NCBI GenBank assembly: GCA_900468625.1
Contig: UBUL01000029.1
Location: forward strand, 1 to 64,000
DNA from: Hyphomicrobiales bacterium
GTDB lineage: Bacteria > Pseudomonadota > Alphaproteobacteria > Rhizobiales > Rhizobiaceae
Direction: 5' to 3'
Length of the DNA: 64,000 bases
Each line of letters opens with the position of its first letter. The first letter of the stretch is position 1. Shown here piece by piece: positions 24,701 through 32,403 of this stretch. The translations under genes and the position numbers were made by a program. Below the pieces are notes generated by a model that saw only the letters and a program-made list of their open reading frames with translations, did no database searches and had not been told where the DNA came from.

Positions 24701-27194
24701 GCTGCAGAAGGCTCGTTCCGTTTCCGGTTCGCCGGCGCTGCTGGGTCAATGGGGCGATTCCACCCTGGTGCCGCGCATGGTTCGCGATACTGCCGGGATC
24801 CCGCCGGCCGACGGCAGCGATCTTGCCTTCTGGAATGGCTACGGCGGTTTCGCGGCCGAGGGCAGCGAATATGTCGTGCGCCTTTCCGGCGGCGAACAGA
24901 CACCGCATCCGTGGGTCAACATCATGGCCAACGAGAGTTTCGGCTTCCATGTCTCGGCTGAAGGTGCCGCCTTCACCTGGAGCCAGAACTCCCGCGACCA
25001 TCAGCTGACGCCCTGGACCAACGACATGGTCACGAACGGTCCGGGCGAAGCCTTCTATCTGAAGGATCTCGATCGCGGCTCCGTCATCGTGCCCTACGCG
25101 TCTCTGGCGCAGCGCGCAGACACGCGCTTCGAAGCCCGCCACGGCCTCGGCTACTCGGTCTTCTCGACGGCTCAGGACGAGATTTCCCTGGAGGTCACCC
25201 AGACCCTCCACATGGAGAAGCCGGTCAAGCTGACGCAGTTGCGCATCCGCAACGATGCCGGCGAAGCACGCAAGCTGCGTCTTTATGGCTATGCCGAATG
25301 GATTCTCGGCAACAACCCGACGAAGAGCAAACCCTTCATCCTATCGAGCTTCGACAGTGTGAGTGGGGCGGTCTTCGCGAAAAATCCGTTCAGCGTCAGT
25401 TTCGGGACGCGCGTCGCAGCATTCGCGGCAAGCGAAGCACCGTCGAGCGTTTCCACCAGCCGCCGCGAATTCATCGGCCGGCACGGAACGATCCAGCAAC
25501 CGCGCACGGTCTCGGCCGGCTCGCGGCTTTCCAATGCCGTCGATCTGGATGGCGATCCGGCCGCTGCCATGGCATTCGACCTGACGATCGAGCCTGGCGA
25601 AGTGCGTGATATCTGCTTCTATATGGGTGACGCCGCCTCGCAGGAGGAAGCCGCCGCTCTCATCGCCGGCATCCGCTCCATCGGTTTTGCGGAGGTTCTT
25701 GAGAATACACGTAAGTTCTGGAAGGATTTCACCGGCAAGACGCGTGTTTCGACGCCGGATCGGCGCCTCGACTTCATGGTCAACAATTGGCTGCCCTATC
25801 AAACCTATAGCTGCCGCATCATGGCCCGCACCGCCTTCTACCAGTCGAGCGGCGCTTGGAACCTGCGCGATCAGCTGCAGGATTCGCTGGCCTTCCTGCT
25901 GCATTCGCCCGAGATCGCGCGCAAGCAGATTCTCAATACCGGCCGGCGCCAGTTCCGCGAGGGCGATTTCCAGCACTGGTGGCTGGCAGATAGCGGCGCC
26001 GGCGTTCGCACGAACATCTCCGACGATCCCGTGTGGCTTGCTTATGCCGTCGACCAATATTGCACGGTGACGGGCGACAGTTCGATCATGGACGAAATGC
26101 TACCCTTCGTCGAAGGCGCGCAGCTCAGCCCCGGCCAGTACGACGCATTCCTGCAGCCGCGTGTTTCCGACGAAGCGGCATCGCTTTACGAGCATGCCGC
26201 TCTTGGCCTTGATCTCGCGATCAAGCGCACGGGCGTCAACGGACTGCCGCTGATGATGAGCGGCGACTGGTGCGATAAGATGGATCGCGTCGGCGTCGCC
26301 GGCCGCGGCGAAAGCGTGTGGCTGGGCTGGTTCCTCGCCGGCGCCTTGCGTCGCTTCATCGCTTACGCCGAAACGCGCGGCGATGCGCAACGCGCCGGCC
26401 GCTGGTCGGATCATCTGGCAAAGCTCAAGAGCGCGATCGAAACGGCCGGCTGGGACGGCGAATATTATCGCCGGGGCTATTACGACAACGGCGCTCCTCT
26501 CGGCTCCAGCCAGTCGGAGGAAGACAAGATCGATTCGATCGCCCAATCCTGGAGCGTGCTCTCGGGCGAGGGGGATGCTGACCGCAGCAACATGGCGATG
26601 AACGCGGTCCTCGACAAACTGGTCGATGACGAGGGCAAGCTCATCCGCCTGCTGACGCCGCCGTTCATCAAGCCGGTCAACGATCCCGGTGTCATCAAGG
26701 CCTACCCGCCGGGTGTGCGTGAAAATGGCGGCCAGTATACCCATGCCGCAACATGGGCAGCTCTTGCTCTTGCCCGGATGGGCCGTGGCGAAGACGCCTG
26801 GCGCGCTGTCGAAATGCTCAATCCGATCAACCATGCCCTCGATAAATCCTCTGCGGACATTTATCGCGTCGAGCCTTATGTGATCGCCGGTGACGTTTAT
26901 GGTGAAGGCGATCTTAGAGGTCGGGGCGGCTGGAGCTGGTATACCGGCTCGGCCGGTTGGTTCTATCGCGTCGCGATCGAAGGTATCCTCGGTATTCGCA
27001 CCGAAAGCGGACGCTTGCACATTAAGCCTGCGCTGCCGGCCGGATGGGACGGTTACTCGGCCGGGTTGGAGCTGCCCGGCGGACGATACGAAGTCTCGAT
27101 TTCAAGAACAGGTGCGACGGGAGAGTATTCGGTCGCGATCAACGGAACTGTCATCGACGACTTGCAAGAGGGATATCTGCTCGGCTCCTCGTAA
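18702..27194 (+). CDS. ndvB: cyclic beta-1,2-glucan synthase NdvB/ChvB
   Basis: A 2,830-residue inner-membrane enzyme, close to the roughly 2,830 residues of S. meliloti NdvB. It makes periplasmic cyclic beta-1,2-glucans from UDP-glucose through a protein-linked intermediate. In order: an N-terminal region; membrane helices from about residue 405; a GT84 glycosyltransferase domain with D-S-D near 620, H-D-L-L-E-G near 736 and R-Q-H-R-W near 768; further membrane helices (about 810-985); a glucoamylase-like region; and a C-terminal GH94 phosphorylase-like domain (about 2,340-2,800, G-D-W-C-D near 2,520) that controls chain length. The glucans are needed for osmoadaptation at low ionic strength and for nodule or crown-gall infection. 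The frame is intact throughout and the gene is monocistronic. Confidence 0.97.
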   Translation: MSSKDTANDSASIPQTAHSDREFGIRAALLSNDQLRARAAKFAESRTLDLVHFKDFDFYLRHKENESEILRVYRAAAGDVDAGESITPAAEWLLDNHYIVEEAIQEVRRDFPKKFYRELRKINLDGVEVPRTLALAWLYMAHAHSNISNAGMTAVTEGFQDRETLRIGELWALPSLVRYVLIDDLRRVASQIDKSREMRAAANAAATEVISLGDAGAVQYLETLAANIDDTTFVTQLHYRLRNALEPTEAALNWLEAKLSARGTDAEAVMSAEQTRLGAANALMGSIIKSLREINDTDWSEWVEEVSTIDKLLWQQTDYAELDSGSRNSYRRQIEKLAKRSDKTEMDIAEAAVRLTDRAKADDRHGSAGNVGYYFVGDGRPALEAEIGFRPTLGLRFMRMIRKLNWLSIAVPVLLLTLLALVVVEWVFVDAGMPLFATIVLLLMFALPASEGATGLFNFFATFFITPDRLVGYEFKKGLPADARTLVTIPSLIGRREHVDELVRNLEVHYLANARGEIYYALLTDWPDAEEEQTARDLEVLDYARGKIAELGARYAEEGKQRFYLLHRRRQFNPAEGVWMGWERKRGKLHELNMLLRGSPDTSFIAGVDVVPADVKYVMTLDSDTRVVRDTVVKLVGKMHHPINRPVFDDKKQRVVNGYGVLQPRVTPSLTTGKDASAFQRVFSVNRGLDPYVFAVSDVYQDITGEGTFTGKGLYHVDAFEASLKGRISENSVLSHDLLEGSMARCGLVTDCELVEDFPIRYEVEVSRQHRWARGDWQLLPYIFDDRRGITALGCWKMLDNLRRSLTPIAWLLASVLGWYWMDPLGALVWQILLIFSLFVAPTLSLINGIIPRTSDIILQAHLHTVWKDIENANAQVALRIIFIADIACVMADAIIRSLYRLFVSRKLMLQWRTAASAQAMAQTTILGHYKVMWRAPLLAILALIFAASSGDIAWLVGLPFVLLWVLSPAIAWLVSQTAETEDRLVVPDQVLNELRKIARRTWRYFDHFVVPDQHFLPPDNVQQTPHAVVAMRTSPTNIGVYLLSVISARRFGWISFEDAVKRIEQTIETVEKLEKYRGHLFNWYHTDTLKPLGRRYVSSVDSGNFAGHLIAVSSACRIWAQSPVGHIQTDLDGIGDVAAILREVLSELGDDTKSNRSLHDRLDGRIAELEAAVATGKREKEFSSGLIERFAGQAREIRELAGSLDREVKTAQSDEVVHWAEKLVETCELHLVDKAFDLSQAPDISERLIRIGNRAREIAFTMDFSFLYRPERRLLSIGFRVETEEVDAACYDLLASEARLTSLFSVAKGDLPTEHWYKLGRHVVPVGTRGALVSWSGSMFEYLMPPLVMQERSGGILNQTNNLIVLEQMNYARKLGTPWGISEAAFNARDHQMNYQYSNFGVPTLGLKRGLGQNAVIAPYASLLASQYNPVAALENLNRLRAVGALGMYGFHDAVDFTANRVPEGKQCAVVYNYYAHHHGMSIAAVANVAFDGLLRELFHADPVIEAAELLLQEKAPRDIPVMASKHETDAPATIQGDLMRPEVRRLEDPASRERELLLLSNGRYSTMLTATGSGYSRWKNLSVNRWRADPTEDRWGSFVFMRDTASNEWWSATAEPRSIANEHVRVTFSDDKAEYIKTVGELTSEMEVFVASNYDAEGRRLTISNTGTEDRVIEVTSYMEPVATLDAVDTGHPVFARMFLKTEIAAKGDAIFVERQKRGVTDPEVAIAHLIVDTSGENLTTHYETDRMRFLGRGRTLTEAAAFDAGAELSNSSGFTMDTCLSLRRTLRVPAGEKVSVTFWTIAAAERAELEAAVEHYRQPESFAQGLVQAWTRTQSQLRQIGVNSKEAAAYQRFARYIIYPDMALRADNAAVREGLKSQSVLWGATLSGDAPLMTLRITDELGTDLVKELLRAQGLLQSRGVEVDLVIFNERAGEAAAEMQRTIDQLCDAARHASEIAGIQRNIYVLRKDLMDAEAYDAIIAASRVVLRGRDGSLIDQLQKARSVSGSPALLGQWGDSTLVPRMVRDTAGIPPADGSDLAFWNGYGGFAAEGSEYVVRLSGGEQTPHPWVNIMANESFGFHVSAEGAAFTWSQNSRDHQLTPWTNDMVTNGPGEAFYLKDLDRGSVIVPYASLAQRADTRFEARHGLGYSVFSTAQDEISLEVTQTLHMEKPVKLTQLRIRNDAGEARKLRLYGYAEWILGNNPTKSKPFILSSFDSVSGAVFAKNPFSVSFGTRVAAFAASEAPSSVSTSRREFIGRHGTIQQPRTVSAGSRLSNAVDLDGDPAAAMAFDLTIEPGEVRDICFYMGDAASQEEAAALIAGIRSIGFAEVLENTRKFWKDFTGKTRVSTPDRRLDFMVNNWLPYQTYSCRIMARTAFYQSSGAWNLRDQLQDSLAFLLHSPEIARKQILNTGRRQFREGDFQHWWLADSGAGVRTNISDDPVWLAYAVDQYCTVTGDSSIMDEMLPFVEGAQLSPGQYDAFLQPRVSDEAASLYEHAALGLDLAIKRTGVNGLPLMMSGDWCDKMDRVGVAGRGESVWLGWFLAGALRRFIAYAETRGDAQRAGRWSDHLAKLKSAIETAGWDGEYYRRGYYDNGAPLGSSQSEEDKIDSIAQSWSVLSGEGDADRSNMAMNAVLDKLVDDEGKLIRLLTPPFIKPVNDPGVIKAYPPGVRENGGQYTHAATWAALALARMGRGEDAWRAVEMLNPINHALDKSSADIYRVEPYVIAGDVYGEGDLRGRGGWSWYTGSAGWFYRVAIEGILGIRTESGRLHIKPALPAGWDGYSAGLELPGGRYEVSISRTGATGEYSVAINGTVIDDLQEGYLLGSS

Positions 27195-27362
27195 ACGAGA
27201 TCTCGTTGCAATTCGAAGCCAGAAATGGATTTCTGCCGCTTGGCGCCGACATGCCGGGCGGCAGAACGCGTCAGGAACCTACTTGACGGAAAACGATCCT
27301 CTCCATGCCTTCCATGGCCAGGGCGGGATGATTTTGGGTCTGTTCGACCTGAAATAAAGAGT

Positions 27363-27410
27363 AGAGCAGGATGTCGTCCGAAGTCCCTTGGCACTTTCCG
27401 GCATCACGCC
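27363..27410 (-). repeat. dispersed intergenic repeat, copy B (inverted relative to copy A)
   Basis: Reads AGAGCAGGATGTCGTCCGAA..., then CACTTTCCGGCATCACGCC; its reverse complement aligns with 3744-3789 over about 40 bases. It lies in the 467-base stretch 27195-27661 between ndvB and the toxin-antitoxin pair. The rest of that stretch shows no gene; its last 60 bases are A+T-rich and probably hold the promoter of the antitoxin gene. Confidence 0.6.
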
Positions 27411-27661
27411 TTAGGACGGCCTCGGTCGGGCAAGAAGGGAATACCGATGCTCTTACCTGCGGCGCACAAGCGATGCCATGAATTCTGAAGATCTAATGCA
27501 GCCAAGCCGAAAGCATCGCTCCTTGGTGCGGAAACGAGTGGTGAGCTCAGGTTTTCCGGGATTCGTCCACGGAGCGATTTGATTATGGCCGGAAGGAACT
27601 CCATAAGCTTGTAAAATAGTCAAATAATTTGTATATTTTTTTGAAGGAAGGGAGCGTGGTG

Positions 27662-27919
27662 ATGGAAAAATTTTCGACCGTCGAATTGCTGCGAGACATC
27701 AAGACCGTGACCATGGCTGCAGATCGCGAGCCTGTCGCGATCACGCAGCATCGTAAGCCAAGATATGTCCTCATGACCTACGACGAGTTTGAAGCTCTGA
27801 AAAGCCGAGGCGATCCACGCCGGGTCTATGGTCCGAATGAAGCCCCCGCAGACTTGGCAGCGATGATCCTGCCCGAACTTGACCGGCTGATAGAGGAAGG
27901 CCGCGACGTCAATGGCTGA
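27662..27919 (+). CDS. Phd/YefM-family type II antitoxin
   Basis: An 85-residue protein with an N-terminal Phd-like DNA-binding and dimerisation fold: F-S-T-V-E-L-L-R-D-I, then A-D-R-E-P-V-A-I-T, H-R-K-P-R-Y-V-L-M and Y-D-E-F-E-A-L. The acidic C-terminal tail (E-L-D-R-L-I-E-E-G) should neutralise the toxin. The ATG follows GGAAGGGAG at good spacing. The next gene overlaps this one by eight bases, as in toxin-antitoxin operons. Antitoxins of this type usually repress their own promoter; the A+T-rich 27600-27660 region is the likely operator. Confidence 0.85.
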   Translation: MEKFSTVELLRDIKTVTMAADREPVAITQHRKPRYVLMTYDEFEALKSRGDPRRVYGPNEAPADLAAMILPELDRLIEEGRDVNG

Positions 27920-28328
27920 CGTCCCGGCCAACGGTTCCGTAATCCGTTACCCTTATCTCTGGGCGTGGCAGCGCGACAAAGGAGAAACGGAAGGACGAAA
28001 GGGCCGGCCGGTTTGCATGGTGCTTGCGATTCCCAAGGGCAATCAGACGAACCTTATCTTGCTGGCCATTTCGGGAACGCCGCCTCGCTCCGACCAGACG
28101 GCCTTGGAAATTCCACAACTCGAATGCCGCCGCGCCGGCATTCGTGAGTGGAAGGATGCATGGATCACCGTATCGGAGTTCAATCACGATCTGGCGGAAG
28201 TATCGTTCTACTATGATCCAAGCGCTGAAGTGCTGGGATCGTTCAGCAAAGGGTTTCTTGCGAAGGTTGCGGCAGCCTTCAAGCCTTTCCTCGCAAGCCC
28301 TGATGCCAGAATAAGTCGTATCGAGTGA
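27912..28328 (+). CDS. probable PemK/MazF-like toxin partner of the Phd-type antitoxin
   Basis: A 138-residue protein overlapping the antitoxin stop by eight bases. It starts with G-S-V-I-R-Y-P-Y-L-W, followed by G-R-K-G-R-P-V-C-M-V-L-A and later L-L-A-I-S-G-T-P-P and W-I-T-V-S-E-F-N. That order (small beta-barrel entry strand, K-x-R-P loop, hydrophobic strand, I-P ... L strand) resembles divergent PemK/MazF-like proteins. MazF/PemK toxins are sequence-specific mRNA interferases. Phd antitoxins more often pair with Doc or RelE/ParE-type toxins, so a Phd-PemK-like combination is notable. Toxin activity is inferred from context and fold resemblance only. Confidence 0.62.
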   Translation: MADVPANGSVIRYPYLWAWQRDKGETEGRKGRPVCMVLAIPKGNQTNLILLAISGTPPRSDQTALEIPQLECRRAGIREWKDAWITVSEFNHDLAEVSFYYDPSAEVLGSFSKGFLAKVAAAFKPFLASPDARISRIE

Positions 28329-28452
28329 AATGCCGCCAGTATCCGGGGACAACGTATTCCGGTCCCGAGGAGGTGCAGCTTCCAGCTTTTCTCCGATCTC
28401 CATCTCTCGAACCGATGCTCAAACAGTTCATCAAAGCGGCACGATGGCCAGA

Positions 28453-29628
28453 TCAAAGATCCTGCAAATCAACGCCGAATAGCTCCTGGTGCATGTGCTC
28501 GACCGCGACACCGATACCGCCGACCAGGGCTGCCCGATTGCCGAACTGGCTGATTTCGATACGAGGCGGGTAGGGTGTGCAACGTGGCAGATACCGGCGA
28601 ATAGCTTCGACAAGTTCAGGGCGCGCGCCGATGCTGCCGCCCATGATCACCAGTTCCGGATCGAGCGTTGCGCCGATGGCCGCAATGGCAAGTGCGATCA
28701 ATCGCGCGGTTTCCTCGATCACGGCAATTGCGGCCGGCTCACCGGCAACCAGCGCCGAAAAAAGTTCCATTACGCTTCTTTCGCCAGAGCCGCCATATCC
28801 AGCATAGCGCCGTACCATCGCAGCACTACCCACCGCACTTTCAAGAGTGCCAAGGGTGAAGCCATCCGGGTCAAACGGTTCTCCACCGAGAGGTAGATAG
28901 GCAATTTCTCCGGCAGCGCCGCGCGCTCCCCGCATGAGGCCGCCATTCGCAATGATGCCCATGCCGATACCGGTTCCCAATGCCATGAAGACAAAATTGC
29001 TGGCCGCGGAGCCATGTCCGCGCCATCGTTCTCCCTGCGCGGCGAGATTGACGTCATTTTCAATAACGACCGGAATGCCCGTGCGATCACTCAGGAGGTG
29101 GCGCAGGTCGATTGTTTCGACGCCGGGGATGTTCGGAGCGACATTGATATGTCCGGTGGCCGGGTCAAGTACGCCTGGAGTGCCCAGCACTATGACGCGC
29201 AATTTGGAGAGATCGATACCGGCGCTGCCGGCAAGGTCTCTTATGATGCTATGGAATTGATCGACCAGGGAAAGGCCGCCATGAGGGCTCGTCGGCACTT
29301 TGGTTTCGGCAACGATATTTCCAAGCAGATCGCAGATGATCGCGGCGATCTTGGTCCCGCCAAGATCGATGGAGGCGGCGAAACCGGCGCTTGCGTCGAG
29401 CTCATAGGTGATTGCGTTTCGACCCAGACGCCCATCGGTATATCCGGTCGGCTTCAGCCAGCCGCTGTGCTCCAGATGGCGTACAACATCGGAAATCGTT
29501 TGCTTGGATAAGCCCGTCAGCTTGGCGATGTCGGCGCGGGAAATAGGACCTTTCGCAAGGATGGTCCGAATAACGGAGTTTGTAGAGATCTTTCGCGCTA
29601 TCGGTGTCTGGGTCGCATTAGGCATCAT
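28453..29628 (-). CDS. ROK-family transcriptional regulator without the zinc motif
   Basis: A 391-residue protein (start 29628; 29655 is an in-frame alternative). An N-terminal winged helix (I-S-R-A-D-I-A-K-L-T-G-L-S-K-Q-T) precedes a ROK sugar-kinase-like domain with D-L-G-G-T-K near residue 85 and E-N-D-V-N near 182. The C-x-C-G-x-x-G-C-x-E zinc motif is missing: the corresponding region after G-E-I-A-Y-L-P-L-G has no cysteines. Members without it occur among regulators, so it probably senses a sugar without kinase activity. It is divergent from a glycosidase gene, next to an inverted repeat at 29689-29709, and near a sugar ABC importer, so it likely represses this carbohydrate island until its sugar is bound. 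Confidence 0.87.
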   Translation of the reverse strand: MMPNATQTPIARKISTNSVIRTILAKGPISRADIAKLTGLSKQTISDVVRHLEHSGWLKPTGYTDGRLGRNAITYELDASAGFAASIDLGGTKIAAIICDLLGNIVAETKVPTSPHGGLSLVDQFHSIIRDLAGSAGIDLSKLRVIVLGTPGVLDPATGHINVAPNIPGVETIDLRHLLSDRTGIPVVIENDVNLAAQGERWRGHGSAASNFVFMALGTGIGMGIIANGGLMRGARGAAGEIAYLPLGGEPFDPDGFTLGTLESAVGSAAMVRRYAGYGGSGERSVMELFSALVAGEPAAIAVIEETARLIALAIAAIGATLDPELVIMGGSIGARPELVEAIRRYLPRCTPYPPRIEISQFGNRAALVGGIGVAVEHMHQELFGVDLQDL

Positions 29629-29688
29629 TGCTGTTTTCTCGCGCCCGTTTCTCATTAGTTCGGGACCTATGCCTAATTCCTTTAACGT

Positions 29689-29709
29689 GAATTGCTATCA
29701 TGTCAATTC
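29689..29709. promoter_or_regulatory. inverted repeat GAATTG-N9-CAATTC, candidate ROK operator
   Basis: A 21-base site with perfect six-base arms, 60 to 80 bases upstream of the ROK regulator start and in the 370-base intergenic stretch 29629-29998 shared with the glycosidase gene. ROK repressors bind A+T-rich inverted repeats of similar length. No other signal is clear in this stretch. Confidence 0.45.
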
Positions 29710-29998
29710 CAGGGGAATATCGCGAATTCAAGGCCACCGTCAGCCGCTCGGTTAGGGTAGGCCCAGATAATTTGTCCACGCCATTGACAAATTGAGCATC
29801 CAATCCATAGACTGCCCTGATGGCTGAGTAAATTGCGGAGGAGTCATGAAGGCGAGGGCGAGGGATAGGAGATGCAGATCCATATCCGTGCTGGGTCTTA
29901 TAACGCCTCCTTCCGGCACGGATGCTGGATATGAAGGCCTGGACTTTACGGGTCATCTCATCCTCGACATCGCTCATCGATAAGGTGCTTGGCTCGCC

Positions 29999-31756
29999 AT
30001 GATGACCCCCACACCAGAAGGCGAAATCACAACCAGGGACGCGGTCATCCTGCCGATCATGGCGCCTCGGCTACAGGCGGACGCGCATCCAGACGGCTAT
30101 ATAGAGCTTGCTCTTTGGGGAAGCGGTCGCCTGGGAAAGCTGCGCTTTTCCAAGCTTGCCGGACCTTACATCTACGGCCCAAACAGGATTATTGCTAAAG
30201 CAGGTGGCATCTTCGTCGCCCAGTCGCAGCCCGTTCTTCTGATCCGCAATGCTCGTGTCGAAGGAATTTTCCCGGCTCGCCGCGGCGCTTGGTGGCATGA
30301 AGCAAGCAAGGATAATTCAAGGGCGAAACGCATCAAACGCGACGATCGCCATATTGTCGTGACTGGCTGGGGGGTGATGATCGTCGAGGCCGGTAACGGC
30401 GATATTCATATTGCCGTCGGGGCCTCAGAAAGCGAGGCCGAGGCTGCACTTGGCCTTGCAGGCGACGCGATCGTCGCCGAGTCTGCGAATTATGGCGCCC
30501 GTTGCGACTTGGCGCCCAAGGCCGATCCTGTGATGCGCAGCATGGTGATGCAGGGCGCGCACGCCGCGCTTTCCAGTATTCGGCTCGATGAGAACGGCGT
30601 GTTTGCCGGTCTGGCCGCAGGCCAGGCCTATAGCGCGCCCGCGCGAACCTATTATCGCGACGGCTATTGGACGATGCAGCTGCTGCTGCGCCTGGCGCCG
30701 GAGACGGTGCGCGATCAAATTCGGCTGCTTGCCAAGGGAATCCAGCCTGACGGAGAAGCGCCAAGCGGCGTAATCGTGACAGGGCCGGCGCAATCGCAAT
30801 CCTGGCAGAACTTCGTTCTCGATTGCAGGCTCCATCCCGAAAAATATCATGGCAAGGCTGTCCCGGAGCACCACAATCGCCCACAGGATTGGTGGAGCGA
30901 CCATTTTGACAGCCCGCTTTTCTTCATCCTCTTTCTGTCAGACTATGCGGATGCCACAGGCGATACGGCAGAAGCGCTGCAATACTGGCCGCTCGTCACG
31001 GCGATCGTCAAACGATATCTGGCTTTTGCAGGCCCTGGCAGCGTGCTGCCGCTCAAGCCGCGACATGACAGGGACTGGGCAGACAATGTCTATCGGGAAG
31101 GTCTCGTCTCCTACAATCTCGGCCTTTTCGTCGGCGCGTTGGATGCAGTGGCGAAATTGGGGGCCAAGCACGATCCCGCGTTGGCACAGAAGGCGCGTGA
31201 AACAGCGCAGTCCGCCCGCGCTGAAATCGAGGACAGGCTTTTTGTCCCGAGCAGAAACGGCTATGCCGACTTCATCACCCCAGACGGGTTCGTCGAGGAT
31301 CATCTCGTGCTCGATAGCCTGACACTATCCCGTTACGGAGCCATTTCGTCATCGCGAGCGATGGGGCTCCTCAAGGCCATGGAAGGGGCTTTGGAAGCCC
31401 GCAACAATCATGAGCAGCCCTATGGCGATTGGGGCGTCCTTTGCGCCTACCCACCGTTTAAACGGGCAAGGGATGTCAGATCGAAGACCGCTTTCCCCTT
31501 TCGTTATCACAACGGCTCGGATTGGCCCTATTGGGACGGCGTCTATGCGGAAGAAAGAATACGCCATGGCCTCGGCGGAGCGCGTTATGCGCTTGTACGC
31601 TGGTGGGAGGCCTGTCTGGCTCATGGTTGGGCAGGTGCGGTCGAATATTTCTCGCCGCCTTACGGACGCGGCTCTCTGCTGCAGGGGTGGAGCGCGATGC
31701 CGGCCGCAGTCGTCCTGAAATATGGCCTAGAGGCTGCGAACGCGGAGAATGCGTAA
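29999..31756 (+). CDS. (alpha/alpha)6-barrel glycoside hydrolase, glucosidase/trehalase-like
   Basis: A 585-residue cytosolic protein (no signal peptide). The first 180 residues form a beta-rich domain, and the C-terminal 400 fit an (alpha/alpha)6 barrel of the GH15/37/63-like clan: Y-Y-R-D-G-Y-W near residue 218, D-R-D-W-A-D near 357, R-Y-H-N-G-S-D-W-P-Y-W-D-G near 503 and E-Y-F-S-P-P-Y-G near 555. In such enzymes an acidic residue in the R-D-x-(Y/F)-W loop is a usual catalytic candidate. The gene heads the plus-strand side of the ROK-regulated promoter and should cleave an oligosaccharide taken up by the nearby importer. The exact substrate cannot be read from the sequence. ATGs at 29999 and 30002 are equally possible. 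Confidence 0.78.
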   Translation: MMTPTPEGEITTRDAVILPIMAPRLQADAHPDGYIELALWGSGRLGKLRFSKLAGPYIYGPNRIIAKAGGIFVAQSQPVLLIRNARVEGIFPARRGAWWHEASKDNSRAKRIKRDDRHIVVTGWGVMIVEAGNGDIHIAVGASESEAEAALGLAGDAIVAESANYGARCDLAPKADPVMRSMVMQGAHAALSSIRLDENGVFAGLAAGQAYSAPARTYYRDGYWTMQLLLRLAPETVRDQIRLLAKGIQPDGEAPSGVIVTGPAQSQSWQNFVLDCRLHPEKYHGKAVPEHHNRPQDWWSDHFDSPLFFILFLSDYADATGDTAEALQYWPLVTAIVKRYLAFAGPGSVLPLKPRHDRDWADNVYREGLVSYNLGLFVGALDAVAKLGAKHDPALAQKARETAQSARAEIEDRLFVPSRNGYADFITPDGFVEDHLVLDSLTLSRYGAISSSRAMGLLKAMEGALEARNNHEQPYGDWGVLCAYPPFKRARDVRSKTAFPFRYHNGSDWPYWDGVYAEERIRHGLGGARYALVRWWEACLAHGWAGAVEYFSPPYGRGSLLQGWSAMPAAVVLKYGLEAANAENA

Positions 31757-31779
31757 TGGGCGGGCCGGCGAAGCTTACT

Positions 31780-32403
31780 TTAGACCGCCGGCCTATTCAA
31801 TTTCATGACGAAGGCGAGGTGACCGTTCTGGCTGAGTTCTTCGAAACCGAGACGTCTGTAGAATCCCTTGGCGCGTTCGTTTGCGGGGCTGACACCAAGA
31901 TGGACGGCAGGCACGCCACGTTTCGAAAAGACGCCGAGCAGAGTTTCGATCATCGCGCGTCCCCATCCGCCCGATTGGGCTTCGGGCAGAATATTGATGT
32001 GAAGATGCGCAGGATAAAGCGTTTCAAGACCCAACGTGCCGCTGTGCGGGTTGGCGATCCGCTCCAGAACATCGACGTCCTTTGGAGTGCTGGGGGAGAA
32101 AGCGGCGATCTCTTGGCGAACATGCGGCCACCAGCTTTGGCGGAGCTCCCGGTCGAATGCAGCGGTGTCGGGCGTGCCGACAACATAGCCGACGACCCGT
32201 TGGCGCCCGGCGAGCACAAAGGCAAAGTCCGGGGCGAATTTGAGATAGGGCACCGCCCATACGTAGCCGGGAAGGCGCCGATCGCTATAAAGCGCGCTCG
32301 CATCGGTACCGGCATCAGCCGTCATCAGGCAAATGTCAAAGAGGGCCTCAACATCTTCTTCTGTTGCCGGGCGGATGAAATAATCGTCGCTCTCAAGGGG
32401 CAT
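31780..32403 (-). CDS. GNAT-family protein resembling the C-terminal acetyltransferase-like domain of O-GlcNAcase
   Basis: A 207-residue single-domain GNAT protein: F-I-R-P-A-T near residue 8, then D-I-C-L-M-T-A-D-A-G-x-D-A-S and G-Y-V-W-A-V-P-Y, a strand F-A-F-V-L-A-G, G-Y-V-V-G-T-P-D-T, and the C-terminal G-W-G-R-A-M and N-E-R-A-K-G-F-Y-R-R-L-G-F. The R-I-C-L-x-T-G-D-A-G-x-D-A-S-x-L-Y pattern is the same as in the C-terminal domain of eukaryotic O-GlcNAcase and its bacterial homologues, which conserve the acetyl-CoA fold. It is convergent with the glycosidase gene and lies within a carbohydrate island, which suggests an N-acetylated or amino sugar. Start 32403 is an ATG; a GTG at 32436 is the alternative. 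Confidence 0.82.
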   Translation of the reverse strand: MPLESDDYFIRPATEEDVEALFDICLMTADAGTDASALYSDRRLPGYVWAVPYLKFAPDFAFVLAGRQRVVGYVVGTPDTAAFDRELRQSWWPHVRQEIAAFSPSTPKDVDVLERIANPHSGTLGLETLYPAHLHINILPEAQSGGWGRAMIETLLGVFSKRGVPAVHLGVSPANERAKGFYRRLGFEELSQNGHLAFVMKLNRPAV

